The notes: generated by a model not told the origin, from the sequence alone. A stretch of 64,000 bases of DNA from Tetrahymena elliotti 4EA (GCA_000231825.2 JH720360.1:426579-490578); one strand, 5' to 3'; positions 1 to 13,166 are shown, numbered from the stretch's first letter. A program made the numbers and translations.

Positions 1-158
1 ATATACCTCTTATCTACATTTCTGAAAAATGATGAAAGTGCATCATCATAAATGGAAGACTTGTTATATTTAGAGTGTTCTTTGATAGCTAATTCCCAAA
101 ACTTGGCACCGATTTAGTTACCGCATTAACCTACTTAAACAGTTATAAGTTCTCTCAT
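1..158 (-). CDS. ETU1: Epsilon-tubulin, N-terminal part (gene runs off the left edge)
   Basis: Epsilon-tubulin is a basal body/centriole tubulin needed for triplet microtubules. The minus-strand ATG at 158-156 opens a frame starting MRELITVQVGQCGNQIGAKF. VQVGQCGNQIG is the N-terminal nucleotide-binding loop of all tubulins. The following stretch, YDDALSSFFRNVD, matches the epsilon class (human TUBE1 has YDEAISSFFRNVD here) and not alpha, beta or gamma. Three in-frame TAA codons are read as Gln at conserved Gln positions. Only about 52 residues are present. The sequence AGAG|GTATAT at positions 1-8 (reverse strand) could be an intron donor just after NVDK, so the last two codons may not be coding. 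The symbol is the Tetrahymena name and is inferred from similarity. Confidence 0.9.
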
Positions 159-931
159 AATTATTACAATTTATAATAAAAGTAAACAAACAAAAAAGCT
201 ATTAAAATATTCACAAAGTAAATATTTCAAATTTTATCAAAAATCTAAATCAAAAATTAATTGAATCAATCTAACATATAAGCAATTAAATTTATAATAC
301 TGTTTGGCGGATTTAGGATTTAGAGTATTTTTCTATGATTATTTTACAATGTATTTGAAATTGTTCAAACTACTATTAATAGAATAACTTAAAATTCGAC
401 TCTTATTATGAATTTAGTTTAAAACATTATTAAAAGAAATAATATAATAGTATTGATAAATTAAAATTTCAACATTCTTAAAATTTAGTTTTAGGTTTTC
501 TTTTTTTATTATTAAATTAAGGATTATCTTTTTTCTTATTTTTATCTAATTTTGTAAAATTAATCTAATATTTTGTTTGAACATTATTGCTTTAAATTTA
601 AAATGACAAAAGTATAGCAGTAATATTAAATGAAATTTCATTAAAAAATTTTTAATATTTTGAATGGGTAACTTTAAAAATTGAAATTTCAACATTCCTA
701 CTTTTAAGATTGGAAATAATGCTAATGAGAAATATAGTAGCAAGGTTATTTCTGCAATCATTACTATGATGAAAAAAAAAGAGTATATCTTTCAATCAAA
801 GAGAAACTGTAAATTTTATTAAAATAAGTTAATTACAAAAATGTAGGTTATGAATAAATCTAATATTAAAATATAATTGAAAATAATAAAGTTGGCTTAA
901 TATTTTGATGAGTTATTTATGTATGCATGTT
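159..931. other. Intergenic, AT-rich
   Basis: This gap lies between the start of epsilon-tubulin and the end of the next minus-strand gene, so it should hold the epsilon-tubulin promoter and the downstream gene's 3' UTR. The short minus-strand open frame at 546-761 is hydrophobic and low-complexity and shows no family similarity; I do not call it a gene. Confidence 0.6.
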
Positions 932-3900
932 TCACATCTCTAAACTGTCTTCAAATTCAAATTGTTTTTCATCTTTATTTTTTGAGCTTTGATTGATTGA
1001 GTTAGTATTTGTTTCTATTGATTCTTCTTACATTAATGAATCTTAAAGCATTTTGGCATTTTCAGTCAAAGTATTCTAGGTAGATTCTTCTTTTGAAGAT
1101 AATTCGTTTACAATTTACTCATGTTATTTAACTTAATTCATTTTATTAAAGTATTCTTATTTCTTTCTTTCTCTTTCTTCTTTCTCTCTTTGTCTTTTCT
1201 CTAATATATTTATTGTTTCTTAAATTTATTCCTCATTAAAGTTATTTTCCAGCTGAATTCTTACTCTATTTCTATCTTCTTCCTCAAAATATTCACTACG
1301 AGCTATATCCTCATTTTATTCATCATTTGTTTATTATCCTTACTCTTCTTCTTAACTATTATTTTGATATTATCTGTAAGGGTTATTTAGAAATACTTAC
1401 GATCTTTATTATTCTTCTTCTTCTTACTGCTTTAGTACTGACTCTTTTAAATCTTCCAATAAATTGGGATTGAGTTCGTTTAGCTTTTAAGTGATTTAAG
1501 CATCATAATCATACATCTCCTATAGCTTTTAATCTATTAAATTTTCATCAAATTATTCATATTTTTTTTAAATCCTTTCTATCTCTGTTTATATTTCTCT
1601 TTGTAACTTTTCCTCCTCTTCTTTCATAACTTATTTAATATCTTCTACTTCATAGTCATCATTATTTTCATTAAATTATATACCCAGCAAATCAGCTAAA
1701 TTATTTTCTTTTATCACCTAAACAAATTTCTTTTCTTTTTCCTCAATTTCTTACTGAGTCTAATGAATTTATTCAAATTTTTCTTTAAAAGATTTTATAA
1801 TATCTTGCTATTCTTCCATTAAAGCATTCTATGAATTTAAATCAAGCATTTCCTCATACTTTTTCTAAATTTCTATGGCTTCTAATAATATCTAATTGTA
1901 TTCACCAACTTCTTTTTCAATATCTTAGCTTTACAAATCATTTATTATTCTTTTACTCTCTTCAAGAAGCTGTTAATTCTCTTCAAAATCTGACAAGAGA
2001 TTCTATATTTCTATTGTTGGTTCTGCATTACCATTTTATTCAATCAGCTATTGTACTAAATTTTATATTTTTATTTTCTCTACTTTGTTGCCTATTTTGC
2101 TCTTAGCTTCTTTTCTTTTTTCTACATCAAATAAATCTCTTAACCTCTCATTCACAGAATTCATTTTTTCCTTTAAAATCTTTATTTCAGCTTAGTCTCT
2201 TAACTGAGGATCTTTTGGAAGTATAGCATCCTTTAACGAAAAGAGTTCATGCCCTAGAATCTATTAAATAGTATTTTCATCCATTTTTATTTTTTCTAAA
2301 TTACTTTGAATATTCTTTAATTCTTCCATTTATTCTTCACTTAATCCAAAAGGATTTCCCTATTCTAATAATTTTTCTTCCTCTTTTTTTACATCAAAAT
2401 CCTCACATCCATTCAACAATTAAGTCAATCTTTCTCTAACTTCAGGGTTCAAAAAATTCTCAATCCCAAATTCAGCTTGCTGATTTTAAGTTTTGAATGC
2501 ATTTAAGATATTTCTATTGATTATGTGTTAATTAGTTCCATTATTATCTTCATGGATACTTTTTTCTTCTTCCATATCTTCAAACTCTTTAGACTCCTCT
2601 TCCTAATTAAATTCGTTAAACTCATTTAATCCTTCTTGCATATTTTAATTTGTTTATTATGACATTTGAGAATAAAAGCTCTGTTACATGCTGCTTTTAT
2701 TTTTTAAACAATCAGTGATAAAGAGACGTCTGTTTTTCATCTCTGATGCACTCATATTTGTTAAGTCATCTATATTTTATTCACTTAATTCTTGCATTTT
2801 TTACTATCTCTCAATTCTTTCTAATTCATGTACCTATGCTTCTTTATCAGCTAATTCTATATCGTATTCTGTCATAGGTTTATTAAAATCCATATCTTCC
2901 ATGTTTTCATTTCCATTTACAAGGGCTATGACTTTTAATTTATTTCTCTTTGTCATTTTTTTCTCCATATCAATCAGAGATTTCTCAATTTTTTCAACTT
3001 ATTCTCTTTTCTTATCTTTCAAAATTTTTTATTAATGTTCTAATTATCTAATCTATGGATCATTTACTCTCCATATTTAATTTTATTGATTCTAATTTAT
3101 CTTTTTTAGCATTTCTTCTTCTTACTGTAATCTTTTCTTTTCTTTTAGTGATAAGCCCTGTCTATTCTTCTTTGTTTCTTGAGATTATTATTATTACTAC
3201 AACTGCAAAGTTGATTGAGCTCTTTTGTTTTCTTGTTCTGTTACTGCTTCAGTTCTTGAGCTATTTCTTTTCAATTCACTTATTTTAAAAGGCTTCGTTT
3301 AAATTTTTGTATTTCTTTGATTTTATCCTTCAGTTATGTTTCCCATAATACTTATTTACTGGTCAGCTCTAGATCCTAAAAAATCACTTGGAGCTAGAAA
3401 ATCATCACCAATATCACTTTTAGTATCAGGCTTTGATCCGAACTCAGTAGAGCGTTCATAATTTTACAATCCTTCAAGACCATCATTTGTTGTAATATTA
3501 CTTCTCTATTTTGAGTAAGCAGTGGCAGATGAACTCATTCTACCTTTTTAAAATTAAAATGGCTTTGATGTTTGCTTTTTTAACTCCTCTTCATGTTCTC
3601 TTCTTTTCTAATCTAATAGAAAATTGTCATAAACTTTCTTTTTATCAGGGTTGTTCTCAATTTTCTCCCTCATAAATTCATTAAAATCACCTCTCGGCTT
3701 ATTTTATTCAAAATTATCAATCTAATCATCAATATATATGTTTGAGGTTTCACTAAAAGCAGTTTCACTAAATTACTATTGCTAATTTTAATATATTTAT
3801 GTATCACTACTTTGCTTTTCTTCTTCCATTTCGCTATCTATATCATCCTTTCTATTACTTTATTGTGATTTATTCATCTTATTTTGCATAAATTTCATGA

Positions 3901-4066
3901 ATCCTTTCTCATTTTATTTTGAAATCTTTGTTCCTGTAATTTCCATCCCTAGCAATCCATTTCCTTATTCTTTGTTTGAGCCTTCTTTCGCTTTTTAATC
4001 ATCTTTTTGCTTAGAAGAAAGTGGTCTAAGACTACCTTTCTTCCATGGATTTTTCTGAATATCCAT
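932..4066 (-). CDS. Large coiled-coil protein, hypothetical (1,044 aa, apparently intronless)
   Basis: The frame runs from ATG 4066-4064 to TGA 934-932 with no in-frame TGA in the parts read, and the length is an exact multiple of three, so no intron is needed. I do not recognise the family. The N-terminal 200 residues are polar and basic (starting MDIQKNPWKKG). The segment DFNEFMREKIENNPDKKK is followed by long E/K/Q heptad-like stretches for most of the remaining length, typical of extended coiled coils. A basic patch (ERRKREKERNK) precedes an acidic C-terminus ending DEKQFEFEDSLEM. There is no signal peptide or membrane segment. A cytoskeletal, basal-body or ciliary scaffold role would fit but is only inference. 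The gene is divergent from the ABC gene upstream. Confidence 0.8.
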
Positions 4067-4889
4067 CACTATTTAATTAAATTAGTATATTTTTCTAATA
4101 AGGATTGATAAATTTTTATAGAGAACAATTCGAAAATTTAATAGTTTTAAAATTATTAATTTCAAAAAATTTACTATCAATCAATCATCGAATATTTGTT
4201 AAAAAATGAAATCATTTAAAATAAGTTACCATCAGTTTAAAATTTCTGTACTTTCATTTCATCAAAAATCAAACTGAAGTCTACTTACTTTTATTTAATC
4301 CTACATAAAATATATTTATAGATAAATTATTAAAAATGATATTTGTTTTACTAAAAGCAATAATAGAATAAACCAAGTAAATTATATTTTACAAAAAATT
4401 TAATATTTCAATTAATTAATTCAGTTATTTTTTCAAAGTAAAATAATTAGAATGTTGAAGCTAAGAAAAAATTAAACTGAAAATAAATATCAAAGTAAAA
4501 TAATTAGGATGTTGAAGCTAAGAAAAAACTAAACTGAAAATAAATAAAAGAAAATTAAAAAAACCTTCAAAAATAATAAAAGCAACATCAAAAATATTTA
4601 ATCAAATAAAAAAAATAATTTTAATTAATAAATTACAAATATGAGTATCCTTAATAATCTTAGGTTTTTCAATCAAACAAAATACAAAATTGCTACAGAG
4701 TTTTAATTCTTATAAAAATCAAATTATTTTATTTTAATAGATCTAAGCATTGAAGAAATAATATTTATAAAAACAAAATAAGTGAACAACTTCAATCAAA
4801 GAATTAAATTTTATCTAGTTTAAATCATTTTTATTTTACTTTTTAAAATTAGTTATTTCATAGACTTACATAAGACCACACAACCAGAG
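4067..4889. other. Divergent intergenic region
   Basis: This gap separates the starts of the minus-strand coiled-coil gene and the plus-strand ABC gene, so it should contain both promoters. It is AT-rich with poly-A and poly-T runs. The only structure seen is the 57-bp tandem duplication listed separately. Confidence 0.6.
4434..4546. repeat. Two-copy 57-bp tandem repeat
   Basis: A unit beginning CAAAGTAAAATAATTAG and containing ATGTTGAAGCTAAG occurs at 4434 and again at 4491. The two copies differ by about two substitutions (GAATG/GGATG and AAAAT/AAACT). They lie in the divergent promoter region between two genes and have no coding potential. Confidence 0.9.
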
Positions 4890-6460
4890 ATGAGTGATTA
4901 TTCTGAAAATATCAAAAATCTTTCAGATTTATTTAGAAAAGCAAAATAGAAGTCTTCCAGATAATATCTTGTTTATATCTGATAAAAACAATAATTATTT
5001 AAATAATAAATAATTGAGTAGAAGATAATACAATTTTTTAAAAATTTGATTGCAAATAAAACACAATAAAAGTAAAGGGAATAGTTTAGGTATAACAAAA
5101 TTAGTATAAAATGAATTAAAAAAATAATACTCATTATTGTAAAATAGAGATTGAGTTTATTAAATGGAAAATTAATATTGTTAAATATAAAATAGTAACT
5201 GTTGATTAAAAAATATATGATTTGGAACCTAAGAATTTAGATGATGCAGAAGTTATTATGGAATGTTAAAACCTAACCAAAGGTAAAAAACTTAATTGAA
5301 TTTAAATAGAATGAAAAAATCTAATGAAGATAAACAAAAAAAATTTAAATAGAAAGAAAATATGATATTTAGTTTTAAATTATTTATTATTTTCAACTTA
5401 TTTAACAAATTAATAATGTAATAATATTAGAATTCTCTTTAGTTGGAAGAGATGATAAAGTCAAAGCTCTAAATAACATTACTTTGCAAAACTAAACTGA
5501 ATTTAAACCAATAAAAAAGTAATATGAATCATTAGCTTTATTTTCTAAAAAATTTAAATTTATTTAGGGGAGAATTTGTTATGATTAGAGGTCCTTCTGG
5601 TGGTGGTAAAACAACTCTTTTAAATTTATTAGGAACAATAGATATGCCTAGTTCAGGAACAATTAGTAATAAAATAATTGAGATTTATTGTTATTTAAGA
5701 TATTTAATTAAATTAGAGTTACTTGGTTAATAAATCGATACTAATTCTTCTGACTCTTATTTATCTTAGCTTAGACTAGAATCTATTGGAATAGTTTTTC
5801 AAACATTTAATCTACTTGCAACTATGACAGCTTACGAAAATGTAGAGCTGCCTATGAAGATATTAAATAAATTAGTAAATTCTATTTATTACTATGTATT
5901 CATATAAAATATCTTTTCTATTCATTTATCATAAAGAGTTAAAAGGCTATCAAGTAAAGAGTAATTAATTTGTTAACAAGAGTTGGTTTGCAAGATAGAA
6001 TGGATCACTTAGTAATTTTTATGAAAAAATTAATCAATAAAATTTAAATTATTTTGATAAAAGCCTTCAGAACTATCAGGTGGTGAATAATAAAGAGTAG
6101 CTATAGCTAGAGCCTTAGCTAACTCTCCATAAATTGTTTTGCTTGATGAACCTACTGGTGATTTGGATACAAAGTCTACAGGTATTTTTGAAATTTTATA
6201 AATTTAACTTTTTTAAATAAAAATTTTAATAAAAAGTGGAAGTAATGGATTTATTATTAAGTATAAATAATTTTGGTTATTCTAGTGAAGAAACTTAGAA
6301 AGTTACTATGATTATGGTTACTCATAATCCAGATATAGAATGTTATGCTGATAGAATACTTTACTTAGCCGATGGATAAATAGTCAAGTAAGTATATAAT
6401 GAAAGATAAGTACCTATTGATTGGGAAGATTACGTTAAATATTTAAATGCAAATAGTTGA
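4890..6460 (+). CDS. ABC transporter ATP-binding protein (LolD/MacB-like NBD), about 335 aa, 8 exons
   Basis: ATPase subunit of an ABC system; only a nucleotide-binding domain is present, so it must pair with a separate membrane partner or act without one. Exons inferred: 4890-4970, 5105-5282, 5443-5518, 5568-5665, 5717-5874, 5937-6011, 6064-6181, 6237-6460 (TGA 6458-6460). Visible motifs are Walker A ([10 protein letters not shown]), Q-loop ([20 protein letters not shown]), signature ([16 protein letters not shown]), Walker B and D-loop ([12 protein letters not shown]) and H-loop (MIMVTHNP). The order and wording are closest to the LolD/MacB/FtsE-type export family. Both Q residues of the signature are TAA codons. 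The introns after exon 2 are 49-160 bp and all phases close. Exon 1 and its junction are the weak point: translation could instead begin at ATG 5111 in the same frame. The membrane partner is not in this window. Confidence 0.85.
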
Positions 6461-6987
6461 TACTTTATTTTTGTATCCAACTTAAAATAATATTTTAGTC
6501 TCAATAAAATAATTCCTGTTTAACTTACTTTTTTTACCAGTTTTATCAATAAATAATAGTAAAATTTTGAAATTTCATGACCTGTTTGTTCATATTTTTT
6601 TTATGATTTTTTTCTTTTAAACAAAAAAATAAAAAATTACAAATATTTTCTAGATAATTTTTCTTTACGGATTATCAAAATTATTTTAACAATTTTAAAA
6701 TATTGGTTAAAGAGAAAAATAAAAAATTTAAAAAGGATTAAAAAAATTGAAGTATTAAAAAAAAGTAATTTAATTCATGCTATATAAATAATTAATTCAA
6801 CAAATATTGAAGAGATTATACAAAAAATATTGTATAGAGATATTATATTAATATTTAAAATTAAGGATAATTATTAATATTATATTTTATTTAGATTTCC
6901 TACACTTTTTTCCAAACATTTATTTATTGGTTAAAATAATGGTATAATTTGATAGCTTTTTTCATTAAAATAAGATTAACAAAAAGA
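6461..6987. other. Convergent intergenic region
   Basis: This gap lies between the 3' ends of the ABC gene (plus strand) and the Q/N-rich gene (minus strand). It is AT-rich 3' flank; I see no gene or structured element in it. Confidence 0.6.
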
Positions 6988-9900
6988 TCATTTTGCATAG
7001 TCTAAGTATTAGTTATTTTCATTAGATTCTTATTATTTAAAGTCTTCTTTTTTAATTTAGAAGCTCTGATCTTCATCAATGATTTAGTTTGAAGAAACAA
7101 TCTTTTGTTATTAAATAATTTACTCTAAATCAAGATTTTTATTTTTTTATAATGCTAAATTTCTTTTCTATAAATATCTATCATTTTTTACTTGAATAAA
7201 GTAATGTTTATCTTTTTCTATTTTCTATTTCTAAGCTTGTTCTGATGAGTTTATTTTTTGGGTACCAATTTTCTAGCACAAAGATTAATTTCTTTCTCTT
7301 TATTATTAAGAGTCTAAAATACTTTTATTTTCTAAAGAATTAGCTTTGTTTAACTCTATTTTTTCAAAATAGTCTAAATAGTGGTTATTATTTTTTTATT
7401 AGTTTTGAATTATTTCTATCAGTTTTACTTGATCATTATTTTTAGAAGAAGCATTAAATGTGTGAAAAAGACTTTCGTCCACTAATTCTTTTGAATTTAT
7501 ATTATCATTCATCATATGATTTCCTTAATCATATTTATTTTGCTAATTATCAACTCCTTTTTATAAATTACAAGAGGATTTCTGTTTTTATTTTTTAATA
7601 AGCTAGTTGCTTTCTGGGAGGTTTGACTATAAATTTTGATAATATGTATCTATATCAAAAGAACTAATCTTTTATTCATTTAACACGCTATTAGACTTAT
7701 TTTAAAAAGAAATTTAGCTCCTTAAGTGAAGACTATCTTTATTTTTCATAGAAAAACCATAAGAATGTAAACTTAACTTTGAGTTTGATATTTAGCCAAA
7801 TGGAATTCTAGCTTCTCTTTACTTGAGATCGAAAGCATTTGATACACTTCTTTCTTATGAATTGCAATTAGATATTGACTTTTTCAGTGGTTAATTTTCA
7901 TTTTTTTATGTGAAGCTGTCATCATACTAGGAATCTTTAAATATCTAAATATTTTAATTCTTACTACTGCTAACTTGTAAACTCTTATTGCATTTAAAAT
8001 TTTTCTAAGCTATGTTCTTTTTTCTTTAAGAAATTTAAATACTGTTTTACTAAATTAAAGGTGGCTCAAACAAAACATAAGGTGAATACTCTTCTTTTTT
8101 TTAAAACTAGTTGCTAAGAATTTTGCAATCTTTGTTGTTACCAAAGCTGGCATCTAAATCTTATTTCTCTTAATTATTTACTAAAGATTAATTTCTTTAG
8201 TAATAGCTATTTTTTACTTCCATTTCAAAACTATTCATGTTTATTTCTTTATTTGATTACGAATCTTTTAGATAGCTAGGTTCACTTAGAATTCTTATTG
8301 CTTAATTTGAATAGTCATTTAGAATACTTACTTCATTTTTTTCTTTTGATGGTTTAATATTTTTTTTCTATTCTTCTAGCAGAATCTTGTTCATATTCTG
8401 ATTTAAGTTTGGCTATCTGGTGTTAAAATTTGGAGTTTTTACTTCCCTTTCTTACATTTTTAATTAAAAAATATTAAATTTTATAAAATAATTTAGAATT
8501 AAGCTTACTGATTTGTTATTACTATTTCTCTATTGCGAATACTTATTAGTTTTAGTTTTAATTTTAATTTTACAGTTTTTAATTTTAAAATCCTTACTTA
8601 TTAAATACTGAAAAGGAATGGGATTTACATATTCCATTTAAATTCATATCATTAACTGTAGCTACCTCTTCAAATTGTTAGTCCTTTTAGTTGTTATTAA
8701 CAAAGTATTGAACTGATTTGTTAATTGAAATTAGCTTTTAATCATTATTTATTGCAAGTCTAGGGAGTCTAAAAAAATTGGAATTTTGTAGATTTCCTTC
8801 TGTTAACTATTTTTCACTTTAATTTTGATTTTATTAAATTGTAATTGGGTTTACTTGGTAAGAAAGGTTTTCAATTGAGTTATTTCTACTCTGAAATAAT
8901 TATTTATTTATTTAATAATTATTTTAATTTTAGTTTTATATGATGTATTGTTTATTTTGATTAAGACTTGAAGGAGCAAGTATGTATGGAATTTATTTAA
9001 AAACACCTTATTTAGATTAAGAGCACGATTGGAAGCATGCAGAAGAAGAAGAAGAAGAGCTAGCTCTAATTTATGTGTCTTATTTCATTATTGGAGGATT
9101 ATTTTAATTCATAGCCTTTTCAATTTAAATTCTATTAATCTCTAATGTCTCAAGTTAGCTTTATTTCCTTTTTCCTAGATTCAATTTAATTGTATCTTCG
9201 TCTTCTGTTTATTGACTTTCAATCACCTACTCTGTTTATGATACTGTTTCTTTATTTTTTCTTAAAGCTATACTGTTTAACAAGTAATCACCTTATTTCT
9301 GTTAAGATTAAAAAAATTAGTAAAATATAAAATGAATTTTTATATACACTCTTTTAAGCATCTGCTGCTAGTATGAAAGATGATGAAGCAACAGAATTAT
9401 TTTTTTTGCTCTTCAACTCTAATCTTTTTGATGTAGAAGAAGACTAAGACTTATTTATTAGATTTTAATTAGAGTTATTTCTTTCTTTTTTTTCAATATT
9501 TGAGTTTTGTTTGCTAACGCTCAGTTAATTCTACTATGAAAATAAATTTTCATTCAGTAAATTTAACTCAGGAGGCATTTGTATTTTATCTAAAAAATCT
9601 ACAAGGTAATCCTCTTAATTTTAGAACTCTTCCTTGACTTCATCTTAAGATAGGTATTACTAATATATTTTCTAACCATTTAAATTGCTTGAGACTCTTT
9701 GTCTTTAGCATGGTATTAATTAATCATTTTGATCAACATCTAAAATTTTACTTTTAGAGCTATTACTAAACTATTTAAAGATACCCTCTTAGTTTTTATG
9801 AGCTTTTTGTTACCCGTTTTGATTCAGACTATTTATAAAACCCTGTTTTTGTTACTGTCTTTCTAAGTAATCATCTACCTAAACATAATTTTGCTTATTT

Positions 9901-10244
9901 TGTTGGAATATATTATTGAGATAGACTCCCTTAGGGTTTTATACAGAAAAAACGCTTTCTCCTGAGATCATCTCATTTAAAAGGTCTTTTGAAAGCTATG
10001 GAAGCTGAATATTTTTATGAAACGGAAGAGCATGCGATAGCCTATTACTGGCTGCTGAACTAGAAGCAGTGCTTATACTACTTTTAAGAACCTAATCGCA
10101 GTCTAGAAATTATTCAAAATCTACCTTGTTCAAACTATTAACTGTAGACTAAGCTGTTTTCTATCTCAAGAATAAGAACTCATCTGGAAACTGTTTACAA
10201 ACTTTTGGTAACTCTTTCCTTTGCTAGGATTGTGAGGAATTCAT
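6988..10244 (-). CDS. Q/N/S-rich hypothetical protein (about 1,049 aa, 3 exons)
   Basis: Exons inferred on the minus strand: 10244-9348, 9298-8509, 8450-6988. The introns (49 and 58 bp) have GTATAT..ACAG and GTAAGC..TAAG ends, and the phases close to 1,050 codons. The start MNSSQSQQRKELPKVCKQ follows an AT-rich leader. The protein is hydrophilic with long Gln/Asn/Ser runs, a serine cluster (ASSSSSSAC) and basic patches (LGKRKQSQLET), and no membrane segment, signal peptide or known catalytic motif. It looks largely disordered. I do not recognise it. A simpler reading would treat 6988-8457 as its own 489-aa intronless gene starting at ATG 8457, but the frame on the other side of the putative intron stays open for hundreds of codons, so one spliced gene is preferred. 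A short stretch coding KRKQSQLET recurs at about 26.4 kb. Confidence 0.7.
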
Positions 10245-11720
10245 TGAATTAAGAGCTGTCAATAAATCGAAATATGAATAATTTGTTTTAACAAGATACT
10301 ATTAATTCAATATAAATTTTTTATTAGTTATTCTCTTTACAAAATTGCAATATTTTTACATAAAGAAAAGCAAAAAAATAGTCCTACTTTTAATATTTAA
10401 TCAATCAATAAAAAAATCTGATAAATAATCTTCTCTATTCGTTTGATCTAACATTATTTATTATTAACTCCCTCCATATATTTTGTTAAAAGTTAGTATG
10501 GTGTTATTTCAAGCTTAAATTAAAATTTATGTCAAATAAAAGTTATTTAAGCCTATTAACAAATAAACATTTTTAAATCTAAGATAGCATAAGACAATAA
10601 TTTTTATTAAAATCTTTACAATCTAAGGTAGTAGAAGACAATTTTTTTTAATTCATAGTTTTTAGCTGAAACAAAAAACAAAAGTATTTATTTTACTTTT
10701 TCTTCAAAAAAATTTTCTAATTCAATAACCTTTTCATTTCAACATTTCATTTACAATTTCTCAATTTGCAATCAATAAACTTTAATAAAAAGCAAATAAT
10801 TCTGTCAAAAAATAGAAATTATTTGGGTTGTTATTAATCTACCTTTATCATATTTAAATTTTTTTACTTAAATAATTAGCATTAAAATTTTACTTAATAA
10901 ATTTAGAAAATAAATCTAAAAGAAATACAGAAAATAAAGAAATTTTTATTACACAATAAATCAATAAAAGCTAATATTCTTTATTAATTTTACTGATCCA
11001 TTATAAATTTTAATTTAATTTATTTCAACACAAACAAAATTAATTTATTTCAGTAAAGATTAATAGATAGTTAAATATAGTTTCATCATTTGCTTTTTTA
11101 GTATATGAAATATAATGATAGATGAAGCTTAATTTAATTTAATGAATTAAATAACCAATAAGACTTTCTGTTTGGCTATAGTGGTAACAATTACTTAATG
11201 GCATTCAGCTTAACTGAATTTATTAGGGGATTCTTTACTTTAAAAGATACAAATTTAAAGATTGATTATTATCAAGAATAAAGTATTTAATTATGATGAT
11301 TATTGAAGTAACAAAATTGAAAGAATAAGCTTTGCACCTTGATTACGCAATTGATTTAACATTTTACTTGAAAAAAGAATCATACATGATGTAAAAATAG
11401 TAAAAATCCCCTTTTAAAAAATTAAAAATAACTAATTACAGCATAAGGGCTTGTTAATATTAGAAGCATCTATTAATTAAATTAATAATATTTCACATTA
11501 TGTAAATAATTTAAAAGCTGTATGCATGTATGTAATACAAATAATATTGCTAAGAAATAAAAGGATAGAGAAAGAAAATATTCATCTAAATTTTAAATAA
11601 ATCTAAATTTTACTTTTTGATCAATTCTTTTTAAGAATAAAGTTAGAAATTTTGAAAATTTGTAATAGCATTAAGCATTCAATTCTCTCCTTAAATTAAT
11701 AGTATTAGACAAATATACAT
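10245..11720. other. Divergent intergenic region
   Basis: About 1.5 kb of AT-rich DNA between the starts of the Q/N-rich gene (minus) and PTPA (plus). The only coding-like patch is the doubtful 63-codon frame at 11115-11306, listed separately. No repeats or RNA genes were recognised. Confidence 0.5.
11115..11306 (+). CDS. Possible small open frame (63 aa), doubtful
   Basis: Using the ciliate code, ATG 11115-11117 opens a frame to TGA 11304-11306. The product begins MIDEAQFNLMNQITNK and carries one moderately hydrophobic stretch (TFCLAIVVTIT). Its composition is less low-complexity than the surrounding DNA, which is why I record it. No family is recognised and there is no other support. It could equally be chance or an exon of an unrecognised or decayed gene. 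Confidence 0.15.
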
Positions 11721-13166
11721 ATGGCTTCAGATAATATCCTTAGCAAGTGGGCTTAGCACAAGTTTGAAGAACCTTCCAAGAAACTGAAAACTCAAGAAGA
11801 TGTTGAAATCTTTAAGAAGAGTGGCACATTCTAAGAATACATTTTTTTTGTTTGTGAAATCTAATAATCAGTAAAATCTAAAATGATTTCAGAAACCAAA
11901 GATAATGGTAAATTTGTAAAGATCGTCAAGTATCTTACAGAGCTTGAAGGTCTCCTTGAAAAGCACCCTCCTATTTAGCAACCTATGCGTTTTGGTAATA
12001 AGGCTTTCAAAGACTGGCATGCAGATATGATAAAAGTAATTCAATAAATATTTTGCATTTAAATATCAATAAATAAATTTCTACTCCACCAAATTTGATT
12101 TTTTGATATATTTGGAGAGATTTTCTCTGAGAATTGCTTTAATTGAATTGCAAAAAATGCATCATTTTTAATTTTATTTGGTTTAAATCTCATTATTTTA
12201 CATTTTACATTATATATAAATTAGTCTACCGATACCTTCCTTGCTGATTATTTACCTGAATAAATAAAAGGAGCAATTGTAGAATTGAGAATATATTTAT
12301 AAGATTCCTATGGTTCTAACATTAGACTTGATTATGGCACAGGCCACGAAATGGCTTTTGCTTTCTTTTTGCTTGCATTAAAAAAGCTTGGATTATATGA
12401 TTCTTCTGATCTAGAAGTTTTATGTAGATTCGTATTTTATAAGTAATTGATTTTTTTCTACATTTAAAATTAAAATTTATTTTAGTTACAAAAATAGTAA
12501 ATATAAAAAATATTTTAAATCAGTTTTTAGATTTAATATCATTTCTTATTTCAAAGCTTTAAATTGATTAAGTTTAAACAAATAGTCTTGAAAAAGTTTA
12601 GAATGTTTTATTGATAATTTAATTTTATTTATTGTTGATTTTTTTTAATTTTCAAACTGTCTATCATAGGTACATTAATTTGATGAGAAAGATCTAAATT
12701 GCTTACATGCTCGAACCAGCTGGTTCACATGGTGTTTGGGGTTTAGATGATTACCACTTTTTACCCTTCTTGTTTGGCGCAAACGAACTTATTAACAGTT
12801 AATAAGTTTTAGATCCTTCTTATATTCACAAGGACGAAATCTTGAAGCAATATGAAAAAGAATATATGTATCTTCATTGTATTGATTTCATAAAGCAATA
12901 AAAAAAAGGTCCTTTCTATGAGCATTCACCCATTCTCAATGACATTTCTGGAGCATCAAATTGGACCAAAGTAGCATAAGTAAATTGATTTTATTTAAAC
13001 CTTCAAGAATGCAAAAAATCATTACAAATATAAATGAAGAACAACAAAAAATTATTTTAAATTTTATTTAAAAAAGGGTATGGTTAAAATGTACTAAGCT
13101 GAAGTTTTATTTAAATTCCCTGTAGTTAAGCATATATTTTTTGGAACTATTTTACCTTTCAACTGA
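11721..13166 (+). CDS. PTPA: Serine/threonine phosphatase 2A activator PTPA (310 aa, 4 exons)
   Basis: PTPA/PPP2R4 (yeast Rrd1/Rrd2) is the peptidyl-prolyl isomerase-like chaperone that activates PP2A and loads its catalytic metals, in cytosol and nucleus. Exons: 11721-12035, 12225-12442, 12670-12979, 13077-13166; introns are 189, 227 and 97 bp, and the phases close to 311 codons. Diagnostic family motifs in order are [52 protein letters not shown] and SNWTKVAQGMVKMYQAEV, ending FFGTILPFN. These match the human protein's RFGNKAY, YGTGHE, EPAGSQGVWGLDD and MYKAE blocks. The length is normal for the core family. The start [10 protein letters not shown] is the first ATG in frame and follows an AT-rich leader. 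Confidence 0.96.

Noticed and set aside
6988..8457. A separate 489-aa intronless gene starting at ATG 8457
   Set aside because: The upstream frame stays open for hundreds of codons, and a phase-matched GTAAGC..TAAG intron joins the two, so one larger gene is more likely.
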